Source: Sulfurospirillum cavolei (GTDB lineage: Bacteria > Campylobacterota > Campylobacteria > Campylobacterales > Sulfurospirillaceae). Taken from it: a DNA stretch of 64,000 bases. The translations under genes were made by a program, and so were the position numbers. The stretch lies in the NCBI RefSeq assembly GCF_001548055.1, contig NZ_AP014724.1:992001-1056000 (forward strand), in the 5' to 3' direction. Each line of letters starts with the position of its first letter. The stretch's first letter is position 1. The notes under the pieces are model-generated. The model saw only the letters and a list, made by a program, of their open reading frames with translations, had not been told where the DNA came from and ran no database searches. Below, one piece after another: positions 28,681-37,716 of the stretch.

Positions 28681-30000
28681 ATGTCTTTTGAAATACAAAC
28701 GATAGCTTTGTTCGTCGGTATCGGCGTGTGGATGATTGCTACGGCACTTTGGCTGTACGCTTCGTTTCGAGATAAAGCGAGGGAACTTGGCGAATTGCGT
28801 AGCTTTTGTACGACGCTTCAAAGCGAAAATATGGAACTCAGCGTTCAAAAAGCCAAATTGGAAGCCGAACTCGTCGCCCAAAAAGAGGGCAATGCCGCGT
28901 TAAAAGCCGATTTGGAAGAGCAGAGCCAAAAGTTGGAGCTCAAACTGAACGCCATTATGGAACAACACCTGGAGAAAAAGCTCCAAAAATTGGACGAAAC
29001 ATCGACCAAGTCGCTTGAAACGCTTTTAAAACCGTTTAAAGAAAATTTAGAAACTTTTAAAAAGAGCGTGGAAACGTCTCAAGAGCACAGTACGAAAAAA
29101 TTTGCCGAACTCTCCAAAGAGATCGAACTCGTGGCGCGTGCGGGGCTCAATATCTCCAAAGAGGCGGAAAACCTGACCAAAGCACTCAAAGGTAAAAAAC
29201 AGAGTCAAGGCAGTTGGGGCGAGATGATTTTGGAGAGCGTTTTGGAGTATTCTGGGCTTCTAAAAGGGGTGCATTACGAAACGCAAGAGAGTTATAAAGA
29301 CGAAGAGGGACGCACCAAACGCCCCGACGTGATTATCAAGTTACCGCAAGAAAGAACGATCATTATCGATTCGAAAGTTTCCCTCAACAGTTACGACGAA
29401 TACGTGCGCGCCGAGAGCGACGAAGAGAAACGTTATGCCGCCAAAACGTTAACGGCGGCGTTTCGCGAACATGTCGATACGCTGGATTCCAAAGATTACG
29501 CGCATTACCGACAAGGTACGCTTCAATACGTCTTTATGTTCGTGCCCATCGAAGGAGCGTTTTCGGTAGCCGTAAGCGAAGATCCGAAACTGTACGAGTA
29601 TGCTTTGCGTAAGCATATCGCTATCGTCAACCCTTCCACGCTGACCGTTTCGTTGCGTACGATTTATCTCTACTGGCAAAGCGAACAGTCCAGTACGCTG
29701 GCTTCCAAACTCTTTGACGAAGCGGGAAAAATGTACGATAAAATGGTTGGTTTTGCCGAAAACTTTAGGCGAGTAGGTGCGCAAATTCAAACCCTCAACA
29801 ACAGTTACGACATTGCGCATAAACAACTCACCGAAGGTTCGGGCAATATTATGAGTAGGGTTGAAAACCTCAAACGGCTCGGTGCAAAAGCGACGAAAAA
29901 CCTTAAAGACGCCAAGATCGACTATCAAGATTTCAATCCCGAAGTCGAAACCGTTGAACTTTTGGAAGAGAAGCAAGACGAGCAAGAAACTGACATGTAA
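28681..30000 (+). CDS. rmuC: DNA recombination protein RmuC
   Basis: A 439-residue protein of the RmuC family, which limits recombination between inverted repeats. One N-terminal TM helix (about 5-25), a long coiled coil (about 35-170), then the conserved nuclease-like domain with QGSWGEMILESVLEYSGL, RPDVIIKLP, IIDSKVSLNSYDEY and FVPIEGAF. The gene ends in GACATGTAA, so its stop codon lies in a near copy of the TTACATGTAA repeat. Confidence 0.93.
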   Translation: MSFEIQTIALFVGIGVWMIATALWLYASFRDKARELGELRSFCTTLQSENMELSVQKAKLEAELVAQKEGNAALKADLEEQSQKLELKLNAIMEQHLEKKLQKLDETSTKSLETLLKPFKENLETFKKSVETSQEHSTKKFAELSKEIELVARAGLNISKEAENLTKALKGKKQSQGSWGEMILESVLEYSGLLKGVHYETQESYKDEEGRTKRPDVIIKLPQERTIIIDSKVSLNSYDEYVRAESDEEKRYAAKTLTAAFREHVDTLDSKDYAHYRQGTLQYVFMFVPIEGAFSVAVSEDPKLYEYALRKHIAIVNPSTLTVSLRTIYLYWQSEQSSTLASKLFDEAGKMYDKMVGFAENFRRVGAQIQTLNNSYDIAHKQLTEGSGNIMSRVENLKRLGAKATKNLKDAKIDYQDFNPEVETVELLEEKQDEQETDM

Positions 30001-30065
30001 GGTTTTTCGTTTATCTTCGCAAAAGCCTTGAAGCGTTAGAATGTCACAAAAAACAAGGATAAAAA

Positions 30066-32228
30066 ATGTCCGAAAAGCAGTTTGACCTTGACGTGAAAGG
30101 CATGACGTGTGCGGCATGTTCGGCGCGAATTGAACGTGTATTAAACAAAATAGAGGGCGTAAACGCCAACGTCAATCTTGCCGCCGAGAGTGCTCACGTC
30201 ATCTCTTCCAACCCCGATATTACGTTAGAACACATCATCCAAACCATCGAAAAAACAGGCTTTCAAGCGAGCGAACTCGAAAAAGTCGATCCGGAGCAAA
30301 AAAGCTTGGAAAAAGAGCAGGAGTACCGCAAGCTCTTGATTCAATTTTGTATTGCGGCACTGCTGACGTTGCCGTTTTTTATCGAAATGCTTTTTATGCT
30401 CACGGGCTATCATCTTTGGCATATGCCGCCTTTTCTACAGCTTCTTTTAGCGAGCGTCGTACAGTTTTACGCCGGAGCAAAGTTTTACAAAGGTGCTTAC
30501 AAAAGTTTGGCGGGCGGGGGTGCCAATATGGACGTTTTGGTCGTCTTAGGCACGAGTGCCGCGTATCTTCTAAGCCTTGGCGTAATGGTTTTAGGGCTTT
30601 CGGGGCATTTGTATTTTGAAGCTTCCGCATCGGTCATTACGTTGGTACTTTTAGGAAAACTCTTAGAACTTCGTGCGAAAGCGAAAACGGGGTTTGCCAT
30701 CCAAAAGCTCCTTCATCTTCAGCCAAAAACCGCTTTTGTCGAAAAAGAGGGCAAACTTCACGAAGTCAGTATCGAAAGTTTACATGTCGGCGATATTTTC
30801 GTCGTCAAAGCGGGAGAGGGCATTCCTACCGACGGTATCGTTTTGGAAGGAGAGAGTGTGGTGGACGAGTCGATGATGACGGGAGAGAGCCTTCCCGTTC
30901 TCAAAAACCAAGGCGATAAGGTCGTGGGTGCAACGAAAAATGCGGACGGTATGCTCAAATGCCAAGCGACCAAAGTGGGATCTGATACTTTTTTAGCTTC
31001 GGTGGTCAAACTCATCGAAGAAGCGCAAGGCTCCAAAGCTCCTATTCAACGCCTTGCCGACACGATTTCGGGCATTTTCGTACCGGTCGTCGTGAGTATC
31101 GCCGCAATCACGTTTATTGCATGGTGGATGTTAGGTGCGGGATTTGAAAATGCGTTGATTAATGCCGTAGCGGTTTTGGTTATTGCGTGCCCGTGCGCCT
31201 TGGGGCTTGCGACGCCGACGGCAATTATGGTCGGCGTGGGACGCGGGGCGAGTGAAGGAATTTTGATCAAAAATGCCGAAGTGCTTGAAAACATCGGCAA
31301 AATCACGGCGGTAGTTTTCGATAAAACGGGAACCTTGACCTACGGCGACGTTAAGGTCAATGCCGTCGTCGCACACGATAATGCAAGTCCGGAGGAAATT
31401 TTAACGCTTTGTGCGGCATTGGAAGAGGGCTCAAACCATCCGCTTGCCAAAGCGATCGTTACCGCCGCCGCGTCTTCAAAACAGACGATGAGCGATTTTC
31501 ACAATTATTCGGGGCTGGGAATTTCGGGCATTATCGAGGGCGTGCTTTATTACGCGGGGTCGCTTCACTTCGTCGCGCAAATGAGCGGATGCGACGTGAG
31601 CGCAAAGATCAAACCTTATGTAGAAGAGGGCAACAGCATCGTAGCGCTTGGAACGCAAGAGAGCATTTTAGGCTATATCGTCATTTCCGATACGCTTCGA
31701 GAGAGTGCCAAAGAGGCGATTGCTAAACTACGCGAACGAAATATCGACGTTTATATGCTCACGGGCGATCATGAAGCTAGCGCACACGCGATCGCCGAGC
31801 GTTTAGGGATTTCGCATGTTTTCGCCGAAGTGTTACCGCATCAAAAAGCCGATAAAATCGCTGAGCTCAAAGCGCAAAATGCATTTGTCTGTATGGTGGG
31901 GGATGGCATCAACGATGCGCCCGCCTTAGCACTTTCCGACGTTGCCGTAGCGATGGCGCAAGGCTCGGACATTGCCATCGAGAGTGCGGATTTGATTTTG
32001 ACGAAAAACGATCCGATGAACGTTTTACACGCGATCGATCTCTCTCGTGCTACGATGTCAAAAATTAAACAAAACCTTTTCTTGGCATTTGTGTATAATA
32101 CCCTAGCGATCCCGCTCGCCTTTTTAGGAATGCTGAGTCCCGTCGTTGCGGGTGCGGCAATGGCGATGAGTTCGGTATCGGTTGTGAGCAATTCGCTCCT
32201 ACTTCGACGTTGGAAAATTAAACTTTAA
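30066..32228 (+). CDS. copA: Copper-exporting P1B-type ATPase
   Basis: A 720-residue Cu(I) pump of the inner membrane. One N-terminal HMA domain has [11 protein letters not shown] with Cys15 and Cys18. TGES is in the actuator loop, the intramembrane CPC motif is in [11 protein letters not shown], the phosphorylation site is DKTGTLT, and NHPLAKAI and [11 protein letters not shown] complete the ATP-binding domain. Eight TM helices fit the family. The small chaperone gene copZ follows 15 bases later, so the two form a copper-detoxification unit. Confidence 0.96.
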   Translation: MSEKQFDLDVKGMTCAACSARIERVLNKIEGVNANVNLAAESAHVISSNPDITLEHIIQTIEKTGFQASELEKVDPEQKSLEKEQEYRKLLIQFCIAALLTLPFFIEMLFMLTGYHLWHMPPFLQLLLASVVQFYAGAKFYKGAYKSLAGGGANMDVLVVLGTSAAYLLSLGVMVLGLSGHLYFEASASVITLVLLGKLLELRAKAKTGFAIQKLLHLQPKTAFVEKEGKLHEVSIESLHVGDIFVVKAGEGIPTDGIVLEGESVVDESMMTGESLPVLKNQGDKVVGATKNADGMLKCQATKVGSDTFLASVVKLIEEAQGSKAPIQRLADTISGIFVPVVVSIAAITFIAWWMLGAGFENALINAVAVLVIACPCALGLATPTAIMVGVGRGASEGILIKNAEVLENIGKITAVVFDKTGTLTYGDVKVNAVVAHDNASPEEILTLCAALEEGSNHPLAKAIVTAAASSKQTMSDFHNYSGLGISGIIEGVLYYAGSLHFVAQMSGCDVSAKIKPYVEEGNSIVALGTQESILGYIVISDTLRESAKEAIAKLRERNIDVYMLTGDHEASAHAIAERLGISHVFAEVLPHQKADKIAELKAQNAFVCMVGDGINDAPALALSDVAVAMAQGSDIAIESADLILTKNDPMNVLHAIDLSRATMSKIKQNLFLAFVYNTLAIPLAFLGMLSPVVAGAAMAMSSVSVVSNSLLLRRWKIKL

Positions 32229-32242
32229 TCAAAGGAAAATCT

Positions 32243-32452
32243 ATGGCAAATATAACGTTAACGGTCAAAGGCATGAGTTGCATGGGATGCGTCAAAAGCG
32301 TCAAAGGCGTGTTGGAAGCGATTAAAGGCGTGAGCAAAGTCGATGTCGATCTCGCCAGCGGAAAAACTGTCATCGAATACGATGCACCGATCGACGTCAG
32401 CGTGTTTGAAAAAGCGATCGACGAAGCAGGTTTTGAGGTCGTCGAACAATAA
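32243..32452 (+). CDS. copZ: CopZ-like copper chaperone
   Basis: A 69-residue HMA-domain protein with Cys13-Met-Gly-Cys16 in GMSCMGCVKSV, which binds Cu(I) and hands it to the CopA N-terminal domain. The beta-alpha-beta-beta-alpha-beta layout covers the whole protein. Typical sites read MXCXXC, which is met here. It follows copA by 15 bases with AAAGGAAAATC as ribosome-binding site. Confidence 0.93.
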   Translation: MANITLTVKGMSCMGCVKSVKGVLEAIKGVSKVDVDLASGKTVIEYDAPIDVSVFEKAIDEAGFEVVEQ

Positions 32453-32461
32453 TCGTGCTTG

Positions 32462-32485
32462 GAAGTAGGCGAACGCGCCTACTTC
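32462..32485. terminator. Hairpin between copZ and nnrS
   Basis: Perfect nine-base arms GAAGTAGGC and GCCTACTTC with a six-base loop between two convergent genes; it overlaps the nnrS stop. No strong T-run follows. Confidence 0.5.
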
Positions 32486-33678
32486 TCGAATAAAATCTTA
32501 ATATACCGCTTTGCCCATAGTCCGAAAATCAGTATCCACAAACCGGCAATCGTTAAAATTGCGTGCATGTAGCCTATCTGCGGAAAAATACCAGCAATAA
32601 TGCGTAAAAGCGTCATCACCTGAATCAATCCAAAGAGCGTTATCGCATACGCATCCGCTTTAGGCGTACGTCCGGAGTGTCCTAAAATAACGCGTGTCCC
32701 AAAACCGATCAAAACGGTGGTAAAATACCCCAGTGCCAAAGCGTGAAGCGGTGCTTTTTCGACGTAAATCGAAGCACTTAAGAGTGCGCTAAAATCGTGT
32801 ACGACGAAAAGCGCAAAAGCAACGGGAACCCACCAGATCGAGAGAAACAGCACCCATAAAATCGCCGGAGCCTTGCTAAAGGGCAAACGCCATTTCAAGA
32901 GTTCGTAGGTCACGATAGCAAATAACGCACTATCCGCTACAAAAGCGTTGAGTTCGCATCCTTCCAAAAGCACTTTAAGCATCAATGCGACAAAGACGCT
33001 CTCTAAAAAATATGTGCTTTTGTTGATCGTGTAACCCGGAATTGTATTGGACGTAAAAAACGGCATCATTTTTTGCGAAACGATCAAAACGATCAAAAAG
33101 AGGTAAAGGTAAAACCCGCTTCCTAGCGCAAAACGGTAGACGTCGACGAAGAAGTCGGCGAAAAATAAGAGTTGCGAGAGCATGCCGAATGCAAATGCGA
33201 CGAGCATCCACGTCGTATCTTTTTTAGCGGAGACGTGACTTGCTTTTTGCATTTGCCAAAGCGTCTTAAAAAGAAGGCAGTATCCGACGAAAATAAGCCC
33301 CATCGGAAGAAGCGTCGCTTTTTGGGAAAACAATGAAAGAGCGATAAACAGTACCCCGCCGCCGTTAATCAGCCAAACAATCGGCATATAGGTTTTTTGT
33401 GCAACCGAAGGACGGGCTAAATAACGGGGAAATACCGTCAATAAAAACCCTGCAAAAAATTGCGTAAAAATGACAAACGCCATCGCGTACGCATGGTAAA
33501 GTCCAAGGCTGACATGTAAGCTTAAAAGCCCCGTATACACGAATCCTAAAAGCGACACAAAGAAAAGCCCTTGCACCACGCCCGCAAAGAAAAAGATGCG
33601 GTGTGGTTGGGCTTTTAAGTTCTGAAATGCCGTCGTTTTAGGCGGCTCGGGTGGGGTTAAACTACTGACAAAAACCAC
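32479..33678 (-). CDS. nnrS: NnrS family heme/copper membrane protein
   Basis: A protein of about 399 residues with twelve predicted TM helices. NnrS hallmarks are PHRIFFFAG near the N-terminus, HAYAMAFVIFTQFFAGFLLT with TVFPRYL, and HALALGYFTTVLIGFGTRV ending in LGHSGR. NnrS protects against nitric oxide or iron-nitrosyl stress; the mechanism is unsettled. GTG 33678 has AGGGGGG six bases upstream and is favoured over ATG 33705, which has no site. Either start overlaps the tpx end. It is convergent with copAZ. Confidence 0.88.
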   Translation of the reverse strand: MVFVSSLTPPEPPKTTAFQNLKAQPHRIFFFAGVVQGLFFVSLLGFVYTGLLSLHVSLGLYHAYAMAFVIFTQFFAGFLLTVFPRYLARPSVAQKTYMPIVWLINGGGVLFIALSLFSQKATLLPMGLIFVGYCLLFKTLWQMQKASHVSAKKDTTWMLVAFAFGMLSQLLFFADFFVDVYRFALGSGFYLYLFLIVLIVSQKMMPFFTSNTIPGYTINKSTYFLESVFVALMLKVLLEGCELNAFVADSALFAIVTYELLKWRLPFSKAPAILWVLFLSIWWVPVAFALFVVHDFSALLSASIYVEKAPLHALALGYFTTVLIGFGTRVILGHSGRTPKADAYAITLFGLIQVMTLLRIIAGIFPQIGYMHAILTIAGLWILIFGLWAKRYIKILFEK

Positions 33679-34222
33679 AACAACTAGCCCCCCTATTGGC
33701 TGCATCGATAGTGGCAGTTAGCGCTTCGTCATAATTAGGCTCTTCGGTAATCTCAGGAACCACCTGTTTGTAGACGATCTTGCCGTCTTTGCTGATCACA
33801 AAAAGGGCGCGCGCACATAACCCTTGAAGCGCTCCATCACCGATGAGCATGCCGTATGTGCGTGCAAACGCTTTATCTCTAAAGTCACTACCGACGGTGA
33901 GGTTTTCGATGCCTGCCACATTGCAAAATTTCGCCGCCGCAAACGGTAAGTCCATCGAAACAATCGTCACGTCGATGTTCTCATACTTCGTCGCTTCTTG
34001 GTTAAAACGTCTCGCTTCTGCGTCACACACAGGCGTGTCTAAAGAGGGCACAGCGATGATGAGTTGAGCTTTGTTGCTTTCTCCACCGATGGTTTTCTCC
34101 TGCAAATCAGGTGTCGTTACTTTCACCAAAGGCGCATAGTTTCCCACCTCTTGATAGTTCCCCTCTAACTTTACAGGAGTTCCTTTAAGGGCTGTCTTGT
34201 CAATTTTCGCCGTAAAAATCAT
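33662..34222 (-). CDS. tpx: Thiol peroxidase Tpx with a cysteine-rich tail
   Basis: A 186-residue atypical 2-Cys peroxiredoxin reducing peroxides with thioredoxin. The peroxidatic Cys66 lies in SLDTPVCDAEARRF and the resolving Cys100 in AAKFCNVAG, 34 residues apart as in E. coli Tpx. ATG 34222 follows GAAAGGATTGAC; longer starts have no site. About 18 residues beyond the usual end form a tail finishing CCGFCQ (Cys181, Cys182, Cys185), which is not part of the standard fold. Its 3' end overlaps nnrS. It belongs to the ACC/ACA codon class, unlike nnrS. Confidence 0.93.
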   Translation of the reverse strand: MIFTAKIDKTALKGTPVKLEGNYQEVGNYAPLVKVTTPDLQEKTIGGESNKAQLIIAVPSLDTPVCDAEARRFNQEATKYENIDVTIVSMDLPFAAAKFCNVAGIENLTVGSDFRDKAFARTYGMLIGDGALQGLCARALFVISKDGKIVYKQVVPEITEEPNYDEALTATIDAANRGASCCGFCQ

Positions 34223-34312
34223 GTCAATCCTTTCTCGTATTTTATATGAGAGCAATTTTATCCCATTTAAAACAAAAAAACCTTGATCTACATCTATGTT
34301 TTTGAAAGTTGT

Positions 34313-34399
34313 TTACATGTAAAGTCTTATTTCATCGTGAAATATTTTTGAAATGTGAGACTAAATCAAGCTAGAATGAGCGTAAAGTTTTACATGTAA
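34313..34399. repeat. Two TTACATGTAA palindromes upstream of the RhuM/Fic gene
   Basis: Exact copies at 34313-34322 and 34390-34399, both extended to TTTACATGTAAA, lie in the 191-base gap between divergent tpx and the RhuM/Fic gene. The second ends 14 bases before the ATG and could overlap the leader. A third copy (35411-35420) is just after the gene. Confidence 0.8.
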
Positions 34400-34413
34400 A
34401 AAGGGAAACTCAA

Positions 34414-35403
34414 ATGGAAAATCAAAATGTTGTTTTATATACCGATGATTTGGGACATGTGAATTTAGAAGTGAGCTTAGAGAATGAGACAGTTTGGCTG
34501 AGTCAAAAGCAACTATGTGAACTTTTTGACAGAGACAAATCGGTCATTTCTAGGCATATTAAGAACATCTACAAAGAAGGTGAACTTGAAGAAAATTCAG
34601 TTGTTGCAAAAAATGCAACAACTGCGAGCGACGGTAAAACCTATGTTGTTGAATTTTACAATCTCGATATGATTGTCTCTTTAGGGTATCGTGTTAATTC
34701 AAAACGAGCGACTGAGTTTCGAAAATGGGCGACCAATGTTTTGAAACAGTATCTCATCAAAGGCTACGCCCTCAACCACCATCGCATCAATGCTCAAAGT
34801 CTGAGTGAACTTACCGCCACGATGGAGTTGGTGCGAAAAAGCATCGAAACGCAAGAACTCAGCAGTAACGAAGCCAAAGGTTTGTTTGACATCATCAACA
34901 ATTATGCCAAAACGTGGGCATTGCTTCAAGGTTATGACTCAGACGCCCTTCATGCACTGCAAGGCACGCTATATCAGCGGTTCATTTTAGACTACGATGA
35001 AGCCAAGAGTGCCATTAAAGCGCTCAAAAAAGACCTAATGGCAAAAGGCGATGCAACAGAGCTTTTCGGTAATGAAAAAGCGGGTGAATTTCAAAGCGCA
35101 CTGCTCAATATCTATCAAACGTTTAGCGGGGTTGATCTGCTTCCAAGCATTGAAGAAAAAGCGGCAAATCTGCTCTACTATGTCATCAAAGACCATGCCT
35201 TTAGTGATGGCAATAAACGCATTGGTTCGTTTTTGTTCATTCTCTTTTTACATAAAAACGGCATCGCTTATAAGCCAAACGGAGAGCCTAAAATCAACGA
35301 TAACGCTCTGGTCTCACTTGCTCTTTTAGTCGCCGCAAGTGAGCCAAGTCAAAAAGAGCTAATGGTCAAACTCATCGTCAATATTTTAGGTGAAACAGAC
35401 TAA
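34414..35403 (+). CDS. RhuM-like/Fic-Doc domain protein
   Basis: A 329-residue two-domain protein. The N-terminal part (about 15-125) has the RhuM-type DNA-binding-like sequence VWLSQKQLCELFDRDKSVIS and VEFYNLDMIVSLGYRVNS. The C-terminal part (about 195-329) is a Fic/Doc domain with HAFSDGNKRIGSFLF, a match to HxFxDGNKR, so His and the following anion-binding loop needed for AMP or phosphate transfer are present. Such fusions are common in accessory regions and may act as toxins or phage-defence factors; the target is unknown. No separate antitoxin gene is adjacent. Confidence 0.85.
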   Translation: MENQNVVLYTDDLGHVNLEVSLENETVWLSQKQLCELFDRDKSVISRHIKNIYKEGELEENSVVAKNATTASDGKTYVVEFYNLDMIVSLGYRVNSKRATEFRKWATNVLKQYLIKGYALNHHRINAQSLSELTATMELVRKSIETQELSSNEAKGLFDIINNYAKTWALLQGYDSDALHALQGTLYQRFILDYDEAKSAIKALKKDLMAKGDATELFGNEKAGEFQSALLNIYQTFSGVDLLPSIEEKAANLLYYVIKDHAFSDGNKRIGSFLFILFLHKNGIAYKPNGEPKINDNALVSLALLVAASEPSQKELMVKLIVNILGETD

Positions 35404-35438
35404 AATACGTTTACATGTAAAGATTGAAAGGAGGAAAA

Positions 35439-35627
35439 ATGCAATACAAACTGATCACAGGACCTGATGACTCAACCTTTTGTGCAAGAATCACGGAGTT
35501 TTTAAATAACGGCTGGAAGTTACATGGCAATCCTGCCATAACGTTTAATGGTCAAACAGTCATAGCAGCACAAGCGATTGTGAAAGAAGAAGATAAAGAC
35601 GTAAAGGCGTGCGGTTTTACGAACTAA
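35439..35627 (+). CDS. DUF1737 small protein
   Basis: A 62-residue soluble protein. The pattern YKLITGPDDSTFCARITEFLNNGWKLHG matches DUF1737, read here as residues about 3-30 in two parts (YKLITGPDDSTFCARI and TEFLNNGWKLHG). ATG 35439 is fixed by AAAGGAGG six bases upstream. The family is widespread and has no known activity. It lies 35 bases after the RhuM/Fic gene, with one TTACATGTAA between them. Confidence 0.75.
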   Translation: MQYKLITGPDDSTFCARITEFLNNGWKLHGNPAITFNGQTVIAAQAIVKEEDKDVKACGFTN

Positions 35628-35648
35628 GAGCTTTGCGTGACAAAGCTC

Positions 35649-37658
35649 TTAGTCAATGCTTTCAAACAACTCAGGTCGGTACTCAAAGTGCATCGTGTCG
35701 TAGTGGTACCATCTGCCGCCCCAGACGAAGCCGTGTTTTTCAAAAATATCGACGATCTCTTTGGGAAATTCATTGTGAAAGGTGTGCGTTTTATCCCACT
35801 GCCAGTAGCGAGAGTAGTGGGTGTCTAGGTCGATGGCGATGCCGTAGCTGTGAGCACTGAGGCGTTCGGTTTTGGCGATTTTTCGGTAGTAGTACGTGCC
35901 GTCGACTTTTTTGAGATACTTCATGTACTCTTCAGGCAGTTTGTCTAGCTCATCGGAGACTTTTTGAAGTTGTACGCTCGCGTTTTCGTTTTTATTAAAT
36001 TGCAGTTTTTTGCCGCCGTGGTTGGGAAGCCAGTTTACGGTTGTGAGGTTTTTTTCGATCTCGCTTTTGCTCGTTCCGTAGAGTTTTTTCAAAAAAGCAT
36101 CATTGCGAAAGCGACCTGGGTCATCGTTGAGCGCTGGAGCGGTGATGGGTGCAAAAGCGGGGTATTTTTGGCTAAACATATCTTCGATGTCCGCATTTTC
36201 GAGCAACTGATCAAAGGTTTTTACTTTTTTATCATCATACGGTAGGGTGCTTCCATCCATAAAAAAGACGGTATTGTCCTTGATGACTTTCACACTGGGG
36301 TATTTTTGCACAAGGTTGTTGCTTTTAGGATTGGCGGGTTTGATGGTAATACCCTCAACGCGGTTGATGAGAAGCCCTTGTTCAGGCACATTGGGCTGAT
36401 TGGCACCGACATAAAGGTCAGAGATGATGGCTTTACCGATGACATTGCGACCCTCTTTGCCATCCTCCATCGTTCGCACTCCCCAGATGTTTTGCATGAC
36501 AAGTGCTTTACCCTCATACTCGCCCGCATAGAGCATAATGTGACCTTTGAGGTAGATCAGGCTTAAAAAGGCTATGCCGTTTTTGAGTATCATCGCTTCT
36601 TTTTCCTTCGGTGTGAGATCTTTGAGTGAGACGTATTCGCCAAAACTTTTTTGTGCGGCTGAATTGCGTGGAATCCAAATGCCAAAAGGGGAAAGGAAGT
36701 CGCGCGTCATTGCCGAGCAGTCACGATTAGCAAGAAAGCCGCCCCATCCGTATTTTTCACCCAAAAGTGCGTCGCCGATTTGACTGAGATTTTCTTTTGT
36801 AAAATCAATCGGCACGATTTGCGCAACACTTTTTGGGATGCGCAGTTCTAATTTTTGCGCCTGAAAGTTGGCATCGCGTGTGTACATGTACGCGTGAAAA
36901 AAGTCGTTGTCCTCACGTGGCACGATGGGCAAGATAGCGCCTATTTTGGCGTAAGTGATGAAGCGCTGTTGGGCATTGTAAAGCGGCACATTGTCTTTGA
37001 CGATGGCGATTTTGGTCGCGTTGATAAACTTGGTTCGCTCGGGAGCGTTTACAAGTACGAAACTCTCCGTTGGAATCCACCCTGAAGCAAATGAGCTCTC
37101 CACAAATGCCCAAGCACCATCACGGCTGTAGTGTGAAATGATAATGGGTTCTGCGATGTGAATGCGTGAGGTTTGCAAGTAGTCAAAGGGGTAGCCTTCT
37201 CCCGGCAAGGTTGTCTTTTTGAAAAAAGGCTTTTCAGTAGGAAGGTTGCGCATCTGCGCATTTTGGATCATAATCGCATGGGCATTGATGCTTCCATACG
37301 CCTCTTTGTTGGTACTTTGGATGATCGCATCGATCTCGTCGCCATCGATGAGCTGTAAGTTCTCGCCATAGTAGCGATTTTTCAGTCCGTACGATCGGTT
37401 TGCCCACAGTGCGTCCTCTTTGTCGTGGCTCACATGCGTTCGAAACCAAGGGCTGTAGTAGCGGTAGGTAAAGTCATCTTGTGCGACCTTTTGCGGCGAG
37501 ACATTTTGCGCTAAAAAGTCTACTTTTTGCGGGTACAAAAGCATCGCGTTAGAAGCCGCATTTTGGGCTACAACCGCTTGGGGTGTCGGCTCTTTGGGTG
37601 TACAACCGCTGAGAAAAAAGAGTGTACATGTAAAAAGAAAAATATTTCGTAATGACAT
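35649..37658 (-). CDS. NlpC/P60-M15 fusion lipoprotein (cell-wall peptidase)
   Basis: A 669-residue lipoprotein joining two peptidoglycan hydrolases. The signal peptide ends in lipobox LSGC (Cys19). SH3-like segments follow (about 130-270). The NlpC/P60 domain has YGWGGFLANRDCSAMTRD with nucleophile Cys314 and the His in GHIMLYAGEY. The C-terminal M15 D,D-/L,D-peptidase has zinc ligands His603 and Asp610 in HSYGIAIDLD and His657 in HYDTMHFEYR. So one protein could cut both the stem peptide and its terminal D-residue. Stands alone on the minus strand. TTTACATGT overlaps its signal-peptide codons. Confidence 0.88.
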   Translation of the reverse strand: MSLRNIFLFTCTLFFLSGCTPKEPTPQAVVAQNAASNAMLLYPQKVDFLAQNVSPQKVAQDDFTYRYYSPWFRTHVSHDKEDALWANRSYGLKNRYYGENLQLIDGDEIDAIIQSTNKEAYGSINAHAIMIQNAQMRNLPTEKPFFKKTTLPGEGYPFDYLQTSRIHIAEPIIISHYSRDGAWAFVESSFASGWIPTESFVLVNAPERTKFINATKIAIVKDNVPLYNAQQRFITYAKIGAILPIVPREDNDFFHAYMYTRDANFQAQKLELRIPKSVAQIVPIDFTKENLSQIGDALLGEKYGWGGFLANRDCSAMTRDFLSPFGIWIPRNSAAQKSFGEYVSLKDLTPKEKEAMILKNGIAFLSLIYLKGHIMLYAGEYEGKALVMQNIWGVRTMEDGKEGRNVIGKAIISDLYVGANQPNVPEQGLLINRVEGITIKPANPKSNNLVQKYPSVKVIKDNTVFFMDGSTLPYDDKKVKTFDQLLENADIEDMFSQKYPAFAPITAPALNDDPGRFRNDAFLKKLYGTSKSEIEKNLTTVNWLPNHGGKKLQFNKNENASVQLQKVSDELDKLPEEYMKYLKKVDGTYYYRKIAKTERLSAHSYGIAIDLDTHYSRYWQWDKTHTFHNEFPKEIVDIFEKHGFVWGGRWYHYDTMHFEYRPELFESID

Positions 37659-37716
37659 ATGTGAAGCCTTGAATTTTCTTAATGCTATAATACCAAAAAC
37701 AACTTAGGAAGCCTCT

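Noticed and set aside
29449-30117. 222-codon open frame opposite rmuC and the copA start
   Set aside because: Runs antisense to two clear genes and has no recognisable domain.
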